A DNA stretch of 64,000 bases from contig JAEUVE010000003.1 in the NCBI GenBank assembly GCA_016786865.1, positions 1 through 64,000 of the forward strand. The letters are read 5' to 3'. This DNA is from Sediminibacterium sp. (lineage in GTDB: Bacteria; Bacteroidota; Bacteroidia; Chitinophagales; Chitinophagaceae). Shown here piece by piece: positions 7,774-16,810 of this stretch (its first letter is position 1; every line of letters starts with the position of its first letter). Made by a program: the position numbers and the translations under genes. Below the pieces are notes generated by a model. That model saw only the letters and a program-made list of their open reading frames with translations, searched no databases and was not told the DNA's origin.

Positions 7774-9680
7774 CGCATAACATATTTCATGCCTTTCGGC
7801 CCGGTTCGTAGATTGCGCAAATAAAATAAACAAGAAGCAGTGTTTCGCACACCTAGGGGGGATAGGTTCCAGCAAGTATGGGGATCACCTGAAACTTCAT
7901 CGACACTAAGCGAAAATTCACTACTTAGTAATTCAAAATCGTTTCCAGGCCACTTCCCTTTATCGCCGATACAAAGGCAATGATACGACAATTTTCTTTT
8001 TTTCAGAATTTCCTGGCAATATCTAATGATATTGAGTTTTGAGACATCTGGCCGGCGAATGATATCTACCGACCTGCTGGATTCAAGAACCATGAAGCCA
8101 GTAAGCGGCACCCGCATGGTATGATGATACACACTTTCCTTTACAACTGCCCAATCATTGGAAGAAATCGATTCTATAGTCAATTGATGAGGGCGTATTT
8201 TGCATTGCACTCTTTCTGCAATCCCTTGTTTTTGTAATTCATCCATGATTGCCTGTATAACTTCGTTAGGCTGTTCATTGGTTGATGGCAGGTCATTATT
8301 ATGCAAAAAACCTAGGTCTGCACCATTATAGTAGCCAATGATAATTTGTTCCCATTTTTTCCGGTCAGGAATTAACCGCTGCATATCTAGGCGTATGGAT
8401 TGTCCACGGCCCGTGGCAATAGCAATAATAAATTTTTTATCCAGCAATCGGTTGATCTCTGCTATAATTTCTGGATCAGGACCGATTGCCCGGTTATCAT
8501 CGGAACACAAGGTCCTATCGTAGTCAAAAATAATTGCTCCGAACGATGTTGCTGTAAGTCGCTTGCTAAATGAAGTAAGATCTTTTTCCCACTTTTTGAA
8601 CTGAGATGAAGTTAATTGTTCAAGACTACCGGGTCTTATTTTACGTTGGATAGCAAGGCTTGTTTTCGTCGTAGTAGACGAATTGCCACTAAGGGTGTTG
8701 TAATAATTAAGGTTATACAACTTTCTTCCAAAACCTGGAACGCCTGGCCTTCCCGGATCGATACCTTGGCTTTTACCTGTCGCTTCTGCGAGGTAAAAGG
8801 ATTGTATAAGTAGGTCAAGACATCCGGCAAAGCCTTGCAATTTGGTTTCAAGACGAAGAACAGATATGGATTTAGGCACGAAATGAAGGGTCTTTTCTGC
8901 CAATTCTTTAATGTCGGGGGTGATCAAAGCAATCAAAGAAGAATCTTCAGCTCGCTTTGCGAACCAATGGTGGCGCCCATGGCCAAAATTGCGGAAATCG
9001 GCAAGCAATGTAGCACCCAGAGCGGCTTCTGTAAATTTAGATTCTATATCCACAGCGACAGGCTGCGCCGCAGGACCATATAAAACAGTATGTGTACAGT
9101 GCCGGGGGGTGATTTTTTTTAGATAATTTTCTATATTCTTTTTAACAAGCTGTGGCGTAGCCGGTATGGTCAAATTTTCGCCGCCTTGATATACCCTGAT
9201 CAGCAATGCGAAAAATGCGACCAAACTATTACTGGCTAAAAATCCATCTTTCCCGCTGGGTAAAATGCATTCAAAAATGGAGGCGATACTGTATTCAACA
9301 GTCAGCTTATGCAACGGGCTGTTCTTCGTTGTACATAAACTGATGATGTGCTGTGGCTCCTGAGACAACGCTGTTTTAAATCCAAACAGTATATCCTTAT
9401 TACGCCCGCTTGCACTGATGAACATTACATTGGAACTATGGAAAGAATGCTGCTTGCTATGTGCTTCCAGCGGCGTAATTGCTTGTGCCATTCTACCAAA
9501 TTGCTGGTGGAGCAAAGCGGCAAGATGACACGCACTAAAGGAACCGCCTGAGCCAACGACATAAAGTGGCTTATCAAGCAGTTGGTTAATTTTTTTTTGA
9601 AATGGCGTAATATCAAGGTTATTAACGACATCCAAAGTATCCGCGATCCTTTGTAATTCACTGGTGAAAGGCTTTCCCAT
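7770..9680 (-). CDS. Double-SIS sugar isomerase fused to HAD phosphatase, first gene of operon
   Basis: A 636-residue fusion. Residues 1-330 contain two SIS (phosphosugar-binding) units: VVGSGGSFSA at 41-50 and ISASGRNKDI at 88-97 in the first, and LYGPAA with ESKFTEAALGATL from about 200 in the second, in the manner of the GlmS isomerase half. Residues 378-636 are a HAD phosphatase of the Cof-like (IIB) type: DYDRTL at 386-391 (nucleophile Asp386, acid/base Asp388), ATGRG with Thr423, Lys548, and GD...ND at 572-581. Catalytic residues of the HAD part are all present. The fusion suggests isomerisation and dephosphorylation of one phosphosugar. It leads the operon, behind a region with palindromic operator-like repeats. 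Confidence 0.85.
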   Translation of the reverse strand: MGKPFTSELQRIADTLDVVNNLDITPFQKKINQLLDKPLYVVGSGGSFSACHLAALLHQQFGRMAQAITPLEAHSKQHSFHSSNVMFISASGRNKDILFGFKTALSQEPQHIISLCTTKNSPLHKLTVEYSIASIFECILPSGKDGFLASNSLVAFFALLIRVYQGGENLTIPATPQLVKKNIENYLKKITPRHCTHTVLYGPAAQPVAVDIESKFTEAALGATLLADFRNFGHGRHHWFAKRAEDSSLIALITPDIKELAEKTLHFVPKSISVLRLETKLQGFAGCLDLLIQSFYLAEATGKSQGIDPGRPGVPGFGRKLYNLNYYNTLSGNSSTTTKTSLAIQRKIRPGSLEQLTSSQFKKWEKDLTSFSKRLTATSFGAIIFDYDRTLCSDDNRAIGPDPEIIAEINRLLDKKFIIAIATGRGQSIRLDMQRLIPDRKKWEQIIIGYYNGADLGFLHNNDLPSTNEQPNEVIQAIMDELQKQGIAERVQCKIRPHQLTIESISSNDWAVVKESVYHHTMRVPLTGFMVLESSRSVDIIRRPDVSKLNIIRYCQEILKKRKLSYHCLCIGDKGKWPGNDFELLSSEFSLSVDEVSGDPHTCWNLSPLGVRNTASCLFYLRNLRTGPKGMKYVMR

Positions 9681-9697
9681 ATCTTTTTTCCTAAAAA

Positions 9698-9744
9698 ACT
9701 AAAATAAGTAGCAAGTTTATACTAAAATAATTAGCGCAAAGTAA
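9698..9744 (-). promoter_or_regulatory. Promoter/operator region of the five-gene operon
   Basis: Upstream of the start at 9680, ACTAAAATAATTAG (9721-9734, CTAA and TTAG arms around AATAA) and the related ACTAAAATAAGTA (9698-9710) lie 23 bp apart, about two helical turns. On the minus strand TTACTTTG (complement of 9737-9744) is one mismatch from the Bacteroidota -7 element TAnnTTTG, so the palindrome would cover the transcription start. The same 14-mer recurs at 19753-19766. Repressor binding is inference. Confidence 0.45.
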
Positions 9745-9973
9745 ATACTTTTCTTAAATGTAAGGCATCTAGCTGAACATTTTTTTTTCACAATCTGGAG
9801 CGTACATTTTAAGAGCAACTCCAGGCTTTTCGAGCTACCTTAAGGGACATAACTTCCACATCTCGAACGTATATCCAATTCGATATATGTCGTTGGAAAT
9901 CAACGGCATATATTATTTATTGTTTTTTTTAGTATTTTTTTTAGCAATTCTGCCGCAGATAAGATTAGTAATC

Positions 9974-12913
9974 ATTTATTTAGACGCGAAGACATATTAT
10001 TCGTTCTATTTTGGCACGCATTCAACTGCCGGGCTGGTAGATGCTGCGGTGGAGCACGGAGTTACCACGCTCTCCCTGTGCAATATCAACTGCACCTACG
10101 ATCATTGAGAATTTATGAAACTTTGCCGCGGTTCGGGTATCAAACTTGTGATGGGTGCGGACATCCGCAATGGCTATTCGCACCTGTATCTGCTGATCGC
10201 AAAAAACAACAATGATCTTTGCTGGATCAACACTTTTCTTTCAGAACACCTGATCGCGAAAAAAGATTTCCCTTTGGTTCCCGCTGCATCGCCCGATGTG
10301 TTCGTGGTCTATCCGTACGATAGCAAACAAACGGCTGAGTTGTCCGCAAATGAGCGTATCGGCATCAAACCTTACCTGATAGCTTCTATTATCAATTTAA
10401 ATCCAGGCGACCAGTACGTGATTCACCAACCCATAGTGGTGCAGGATAAGGATCATTACTACCTGCATTGCCTGCTTCGCGCCATTGACAAGAACATTGT
10501 GCTCTCTCAGCTCAAACCTGAGTATTACTGCAACAGCCAAGATATATTTCTCTTGCCCTTAAAACTCCTACAAGCTTACAGGCATTACCCTGCACTAGTG
10601 ACTAACACCTATAAATTATTGGACGCGTGTAACATCGAAATGGATTTCGATGCAGACAAAACAATGGGCGTGTACGGAGGCTCGAAAGAAGATGATTTTG
10701 TCTTACTGGAGAAACTGGCGCACGCGGGCCTCATCCGCCGTTACGGAAAAAAGAACAAGGCCGCGTCCGATCGCCTGGTGAAAGAATTGAAGGTGATTTA
10801 CGACTTGGGGTTTACCGCCTACTTCCTTATCAACCACGATTTCGTCCGCTTCGCCAACGAACAGGGGTATTACCACGTCGGCCGAGGCAGTGGTGCAAAT
10901 TCGATTGTGGCATTTTGCTTAGGTATCACCGATGTGGATCCCATCGAACTCAATTTGTATTTTGAACGCTTCTTAAATCCGGAGCGCACTTCACCACCGG
11001 ATTTCGACATCGATTTTTCATGGACGGACCGTGATGAGGTAATGGCATATATATTCACACGTTATGGAAAAAAACACGTGGCCCTGCTCGATTCCTGCCC
11101 GACATTCAAAATCGATTCCATTATCCGCGAACTGGGTAAGGTATTTGGTCTGCCCGATGAAGAAATCAAATTGTTCCAGCGCGACGGCAAGCCGACCTGC
11201 GTAAAGACACGGAAGATCCAGCGCTTCGGTGAACTAATGTGCGGCTTTCCATCTACGCTATCAATCCATCCCTGTGGTGTGCTGATTTCAGAAAAACCGA
11301 TACTGAATTATTGGACACTCTTTCACACACCCAAGAGCGAACGAACCAGTATGGCAGCGATTCAGATGGATATGTTTACCGCAGAAGACATCGGCTTGAA
11401 TAAGTTCGATGTACTTTCCCAACGGGGCCTCGGCCACATTAAAGACTGCCAGGCGCTCATCAAACAGAACCACAGCAAACACATCGACATCCACAACACG
11501 AAAGTTTTTTTCTCTGACGAGCGCATCAAAAAACATATCCGCGAAGCCAATACCATCGGTTGCTTTTACATCGAATCACCTGCCATGCGCCAGCTCTTGA
11601 AAAAACTTCGCTGCGATGATTACTTGACATTGGTTGCCGCTTCTTCCATCATTCGTCCCGGCGTCGCGCAATCAGGCATGATGCGCACCTACATCGAACG
11701 TTTCCACAAAAGGGCAAAAGTTGAATACATTCAACCCTTATTCGAAGAACACTTAAGCGAAACATTTGGCGTGATAGTCTTCCAGGAAGACGTTATCAAA
11801 ATCGCGCATTACTATGGTGGTTTATCACTCAGCAAAGCAGAGATTCTTAGGCGCGCGATGAGCGGCAAGCACAGTTCTTCCAACCGTTTTAATCTGATAC
11901 GAGAAGAGTTCTTTGCTTACGCCATCGCCTTGGGCCGTGATCCTGAACAGGTGGCTGAAGTTTGGCGGAAGATGGTTTCGTTCGCAGGCTACTCCTTTAA
12001 CAAAGCGCACTCTGCTTCCTTTGCTGTAGAAAGCTACATGAGCCTTTACCTCAAAAACTATTATCCGCAGGAATTTATGGTCGCGGTGATCAACAACTTT
12101 GGTGGCTTCTATTCACGTGAATTGTATTTCATGGAACTGCTGAAATGCGGTGGTGACATTCACTTGCCCTGCGTCAACAACAGCGACCAACTCACAAACA
12201 TCGTGGATGGTAAAATATATGTTGGCTTCATCCACGTCAAGGGCCTGCACGACAAATTGATCGAAAGAATAACAGACGAAAGAAAGGCCAACGGCGCATA
12301 TACAAGCCTTGATGATTTTATCCGCCGAACCGCTTGCGGCCTTGAACAGCTAAATACTTTAATTCGTATCGGTGCCTTGCGCTTCACAGGCAAATCAAAA
12401 AAGACTCTCTTGTGGGAAGCCAATTTTCTGCAAAAGAAAATGCAGTCCGTCGCACCGGAAGTGCAGACCATGTTCAACGAACCGCTGAAACTCAATTTTG
12501 CTTTACCTGAACTCAACGATGACGCCATCGATGATCTCTACGACCAGATGGAGATCATGGGTTTTTGCACAACCAATCCCTTCGTGCTCGCCGATGCAGA
12601 CCCTGACACATTTGTTTCCGCCCGTGACCTGGGAAAACATGTGGGCAAGACAATCACCATGCTCGCATACTTCATCGCGCGCAAACACGTGATCACGAAG
12701 AACGATGATCAGAAGTTCTTTGGAATCTTTGTTGACAGCCAACTCGACTGGATCGACACCGTGCATTTCCCCGATGCCGCAAAACGGCACCCTTTGCACA
12801 GCAGCGATTTTTATAAGATCAAAGGTCGGGTGGCAGAAGACTTCGACATATTCAGCCTCAAAGTACAGTATATGGAAAAAATCGGATACCGCAATCGCTC
12901 TTATGCCAACTGA
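9974..12913 (+). pseudogene. dnaE: DnaE-type DNA polymerase III alpha, broken by a stop
   Basis: An error-prone DnaE-like polymerase alpha subunit, about 979 codons if read through. The PHP-domain start (YLDAKTYYSFYFGTHS) lies in frame before a TGA at 10106-10108, and the remaining 932 codons run from an ATG at 10115 to 12913. The family usually begins at the residue before YL, and here that codon is ATT (9974-9976), so the normal start is also lost. The catalytic PDFDIDF motif is intact (Asp296, 298, 300 counted from 10115), and so are the HhH/OB-type C-terminal regions. Translation could restart at 10115, giving a polymerase without a complete PHP domain. The gene overlaps the downstream dinB-like gene, as in a mutasome operon. 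The coding region looks otherwise normal, so decay is probably recent. Confidence 0.8.
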
Positions 12914-14063
12914 CCCGAATAGAAATATAATCCACATTGACCTCGACACATTCTTTGTATCCGAGGAGCGCCGCATCAACCCCAAGCTGATCGGCAAACC
13001 TGTGCTAGTAGGTGGAAATGGAGACCGCGGTGTGGTAGCTTCCTGCAGTTACGAAGCAAGAAAATTCGGTATCCGATCCGCGATGCCGATGAAAGCCGCG
13101 CTGCGGCTCTGCTCACATGCGGTGGTTGTACGCGGCGACTACGAAGCCTACAGCAAGTATTCCAATCTCGTCACCGACGTAATCCGCAACCGCGTCCCAT
13201 TGTTTGAAAAATCCTCCATCGACGGATTTTACGTTGACATGACCGGCATGGAAAAATTCTTCGGCTGCTCCCTATATTCAAAGGAACTGAAAGAAGCGAT
13301 TTATAATGAAAGTGGCCTGCCGATCTCTTACGCATTGGCGGGTAACAAACTGATAGGAAAAGTGGCCACCAACGAAGTCAAACCTAACGGCCAGCTCGAA
13401 ATCCCCTTCTGCAACGAACGCTCATACTTGGCACCCTTATAAGTAGACCGACTGCCTAGTGTCGGAGACAAAACCAATATCCTGCTGATCAACATGGGCA
13501 TCCACAAAATTGAAACGCTGGCCCAGATACCCATCCCGCTAATGATCAACTTGCTGGGCAAACCCCGCATCGATCTGCGCCGCAAAGCAAATGGCATTGA
13601 TGAATTGCCGGTTGTTCCTTTCCACGAAGCAAAAAGTATTTCAACCGAACACACATTCCAGCAGGATACGATCGACTTGAAATTTCTACATGCCGAACTC
13701 TCCCGCATGACCGAAAAGATTGCTTTCCAGTTGCGAACAGAAAACAAACTAACCGGCTCTATCACCGTCAAGATCCGCTACAGTGATTTTGATATCAGCA
13801 CCATCCAGAAAACCATCGCGTACAGTAATCAGGACCATGTGATCCTGGCTACAGTAAAGGAACTGTTCAACAAACTGAACACCCGCCGCCTGCTGATCCG
13901 GCTGATCGGTGTCCGTTTCTCCAACCTCATCCCCAGCAATTACCAGATTGATTTATTCAATGATTCACAGAAAAAAATCAGGCTTTACCAACGGTTTGAT
14001 AGTATAAAACGCCAGTTCGGGGAAAAATTCGTCCGAAAAGCTTCCGGATTTCAAAATGATTAG
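12903..14063 (+). pseudogene. DinB/ImuB-like Y-family DNA polymerase, broken by a stop
   Basis: Translesion polymerase of the Y family, 386 codons, starting at an ATG that overlaps the dnaE stop. The first catalytic motif is present (HIDLDTFF, Asp13). A TAA at 13440-13442 interrupts the frame at codon 180, in the linker FLAPL-to-GVG region before the helix-hairpin-helix; reading continues in the same frame to 14063 through the thumb and little-finger domains. In addition, the usual SIDE catalytic pair reads SIDG (Asp107-Gly108), so the second catalytic acid is missing. The full-length protein is therefore unlikely to be an active polymerase even if the stop were suppressed. It pairs with the damaged dnaE gene as part of an SOS-mutagenesis cassette. 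Confidence 0.8.
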
Positions 14064-14176
14064 ATACATTGTATTCTCCCCCCGGTCTCTTTTTGAGATT
14101 TCTTGTAGATTTTTAAAATCCTCAGTCATATTATTGGCTTATCAATTAATCGGATACTTAACAAAAACTAACTTAT

Positions 14177-14671
14177 ATGGATGGTCTTAAAGAGGTTGTA
14201 GAAAAAATTTCGTCTTATAGCATTTTCAATTATTTATTACCAGGAACCCTGTTTTGTTTCATCTTAAGGGATCTGATTGGTTATAACTTAATCCAAGACA
14301 ATATATTGATAGCAGCATTTCTCTATTATTTCATTGGCCTGGTTGTAAGCAGGGTCGGATCTGTCATAATTGAGCCTTTTTTGAAAAAAGTGAAATTTGT
14401 AAAATTTGCTGGCTACAAAGAATATGTTGCAGCTACAAAAGTAGATGGGAAGATCGATTTGCTTTCAGAAGTTAACAATACATACAGATCGATCTTGTCA
14501 ATGGTCACCTTATTGTGTTTATCAAAATTGTATATGAGTATTAAGTTTTGGCTAAAGATTTCACATGATACTACACAATTACTTCTTGCGATTGGGCTAC
14601 TGATTCTATTTCTTTTTTCATATAGAAAACAGACAAACTATATTTCAAAAAGAGTTAAAGCAAATACATAA
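14177..14671 (+). CDS. Small multi-pass membrane protein paired with MBL protein
   Basis: A 164-residue membrane protein that I do not recognise. Hydrophobic segments occur at about 16-34 (YLLPGTLFCFILRDLIG), 40-62 (ILIAAFLYYFIGLVVS), about 112-124 and 137-152 (LLLAIGLLILFLFSY), giving three or four transmembrane helices. The tail is basic and probably cytoplasmic. The next gene starts 5 bp after its stop, so the two form a pair. It is AT-rich compared with the flanking polymerase genes and sits between two members of the SOS cassette, which suggests a separate insertion. Possibly a two-gene defence module in which the membrane protein is the effector; this is inference. Confidence 0.7.
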   Translation: MDGLKEVVEKISSYSIFNYLLPGTLFCFILRDLIGYNLIQDNILIAAFLYYFIGLVVSRVGSVIIEPFLKKVKFVKFAGYKEYVAATKVDGKIDLLSEVNNTYRSILSMVTLLCLSKLYMSIKFWLKISHDTTQLLLAIGLLILFLFSYRKQTNYISKRVKANT

Positions 14672-14676
14672 ATGAT

Positions 14677-15702
14677 ATGGACTTTGTAATTGATTTTATT
14701 TACGTAGGCGACGGAGACGCTATAATTATCTGGGGAAGAAACCCGAATGATGCAGACTATGTATTTTTTGTCGACGGAGGGAACACCGGAAATGGAGAAA
14801 AGATAATCGAGCATTACACAAAATGGATAAAGCCAAATTTGCAACAAAAAAAGGCAATCGGATTTGTAAATAGCCACCCACATGCAGATCATATCAATGG
14901 GCTGATTGAAGTTGTAGAAAAGTTGGGACCAGAGATGACATTTGGTATCTACAACGATCCTGTTGAATGTATAACACAAGAACACAAAGACAGAATATAT
15001 CAATCATTCGTAAAAAAAGAGGACCCAGACATCACACACTTGTATGAAACATTTGAACAGGTTGAAAAACTCAATAATCTTTGTTCAAAACATAATATTC
15101 GTAGATACAACGCTTATCGAGAGGACATTAATTTTTTTAATGGCGCTTTTAAATTGTTATCTCCTAGCAAGGACTACTACGTGAACATGGTTCAATATTT
15201 TACTGATGTAGATTTTTTGAAGAAAGCCGATTTCAGTAAAAAGAATATACCGGTTAACGGAGAGGAAGAAAATACAAAGCCATGCACTATCGTGGATGAA
15301 CATGACGACGCTTCACCAGAAAATTTGACTAGTACGGTAATACAGTTAATCGACAGTAGTAATGAAAAGTATATTCTGACAGCCGATGCAGGAGCTGACT
15401 CTTTCGACTACATGGACAGTGAAGGGTTCGATAATACAAATATCAGGTTCGTTCAACTTCCTCATCATGGAAGCAGAAGAAATGTCACCACAAAATGGCT
15501 CACGAGATTTAGTCCATGCTATTTCATTGCTTCAGCCGAAGGAAATGTAAAGCATCCACGAAAAGCTGTTATCAACTGTATTAAGAGGAACTTACCCAAT
15601 TGCAATGTTTATAGCACTCATACTTCCAAAGGAACACTGTCATGTACAACGAATAAATCAGTTTTCCCTGACAGAAAATGGGGCACAGCCTCACCGTTGT
15701 AA
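14677..15702 (+). CDS. ComEC-like metallo-beta-lactamase-fold hydrolase
   Basis: A 341-residue metallo-beta-lactamase-fold protein of the ComEC/Rec2 type. It begins with the typical VGDGDA motif (10-15), has a DGG strand end near 33, and contains the metal ligands H67-P-H69-A-D71-H72. Further ligands are expected in LTADAG (about 234) and LPHHGS (about 262-267). Members act as nucleases, phosphodiesterases or other hydrolases. There is no signal peptide, so the protein is probably cytoplasmic. An acidic insert of about 60 residues precedes the third ligand. It is coupled to the small membrane protein upstream. MBL plus membrane-protein pairs are known from predicted defence loci; function here is unproven. 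Confidence 0.8.
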   Translation: MDFVIDFIYVGDGDAIIIWGRNPNDADYVFFVDGGNTGNGEKIIEHYTKWIKPNLQQKKAIGFVNSHPHADHINGLIEVVEKLGPEMTFGIYNDPVECITQEHKDRIYQSFVKKEDPDITHLYETFEQVEKLNNLCSKHNIRRYNAYREDINFFNGAFKLLSPSKDYYVNMVQYFTDVDFLKKADFSKKNIPVNGEEENTKPCTIVDEHDDASPENLTSTVIQLIDSSNEKYILTADAGADSFDYMDSEGFDNTNIRFVQLPHHGSRRNVTTKWLTRFSPCYFIASAEGNVKHPRKAVINCIKRNLPNCNVYSTHTSKGTLSCTTNKSVFPDRKWGTASPL

Positions 15703-15725
15703 CCAAATCAAACACCATTTTAGCT

Positions 15726-16540
15726 TTACAGCACACTCTCAATCATCAGCAGATCCTCATTCACAAAAGGCATCGTAGGTTCAAGTTGCTCTTTAAAATC
15801 TTTCCTGATTGTACACGCAGTCATTTGATCCGAAGGAAACTGGGTCTTCGCGATATCAGTAATCCGATCTTCGGATAAATCACCAAACATCCATTCCCAT
15901 TCCAGGTCTTCGTTTAAGATGGTTGGCATCCGCATCTTGCTGTTATGCACTTTGGCCATGATATGTCCTTCCGGTGCCGCAGTAGTGACGATCTAAACCG
16001 TTTCTACTTTTTCGTGAGTGACCTGGTCCTCTCAGGGTTGGTAGACGCCATCCATAAAGAAATACGGTTGATCCTTAACCGTGATATAATGTGGGATTTT
16101 GACTGCTGTCTTTACAAACTCGCCTGGCTTCTTTTTGTTCGGTGGAAAATAATGCCGCCACTCAAAGAAGCCGGAGGAGAGAACCTAGCACCATCATTCA
16201 AGTGCCGGTTCCCGGTACATTTTCCGCGGCAGCAGCATTTCTTCGCTCATCGCATTAAGTGTAAGGTACTGCACCCATTTACCCGATGCATCCTTGAAAC
16301 CGCCCCTGTATTGGGCAACTTACATCATGGTTTTCCAGTAATAGGGAATAAAGCCCCATACCATCTGCACAATCTCAAATCCTGGCGATCCGATTCCGGC
16401 TTCAAAACCGCGACAGGCCCATACTCAAAGCCGTCATGCAGGTCTCTTTCCAGGAAACCATAACCCGCCACCAGTTTCTCGATACTCTTTAACCGGATAA
16501 ATTCCGCGTGCGTCACCTTTTGTCCGTTGTAATAACACAT
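15726..16540 (-). pseudogene. SRAP (YedK/HMCES) family peptidase, frameshifted
   Basis: Remains of an SOS-response-associated peptidase, which caps abasic sites in single-stranded DNA through its N-terminal Cys2. The 5' part (16540 to 16325) starts with the conserved MCYYNGQ and keeps DYGP-like and RWYGALFP segments. The frame then breaks, and the middle (IPYYWKT, YLTLNAMSEEMLLPRKMYRE) appears in another frame with a stop near 16192. The 3' part (15959-15726) is again open and holds KVHNSKMRMPTIL and WEWMFGDLSEDRI, typical of the C-terminus. At least two frame changes and internal stops make this a pseudogene. It is the third broken member of the SOS cassette. Confidence 0.8.
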
Positions 16541-16553
16541 ACATCAACTCTTT

Positions 16554-16772
16554 TTAAGAAAAATAACTTTCTATCCCGCTGCCAATCTGTTCGGCAAGTA
16601 CCGGGTTTACCTCCACATCCAGCGCCCGATCCAGCGGCGAAAGGCAGAACCCCTCCAGGTCCGGTATCAGCCGGAATAAATAGCCCTCTCGGTCGCTGAC
16701 GACGAAACTCACCTCCCTTTCGGTAAATACAAGATCGATCATAAACCCTTCTATCTCAATTACTGTATTCAT
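16554..16772 (-). CDS. Small conserved hypothetical protein
   Basis: A 72-residue protein on the minus strand directly upstream of the SRAP remnant (13 bp). It is acidic, mostly beta-strand-like (IEGFMIDLVFTEREVSFVV, then YLFRLIPDLEGF) and ends with GSGIESYFS. No motif is recognised. Its frame is intact and its position suggests it is co-transcribed with the SRAP gene. Small proteins of this kind accompany SRAP in Bacteroidota accessory regions, but I cannot name the family. Confidence 0.5.
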   Translation of the reverse strand: MNTVIEIEGFMIDLVFTEREVSFVVSDREGYLFRLIPDLEGFCLSPLDRALDVEVNPVLAEQIGSGIESYFS

Positions 16773-16810
16773 AAACCCAATTTAGCGAGAATTTATATCT
16801 TTATAGGGAT

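Noticed and set aside
15945..16463. 172-codon plus-strand frame
   Set aside because: It is antisense to the SRAP remnant, whose conserved blocks explain the sequence.
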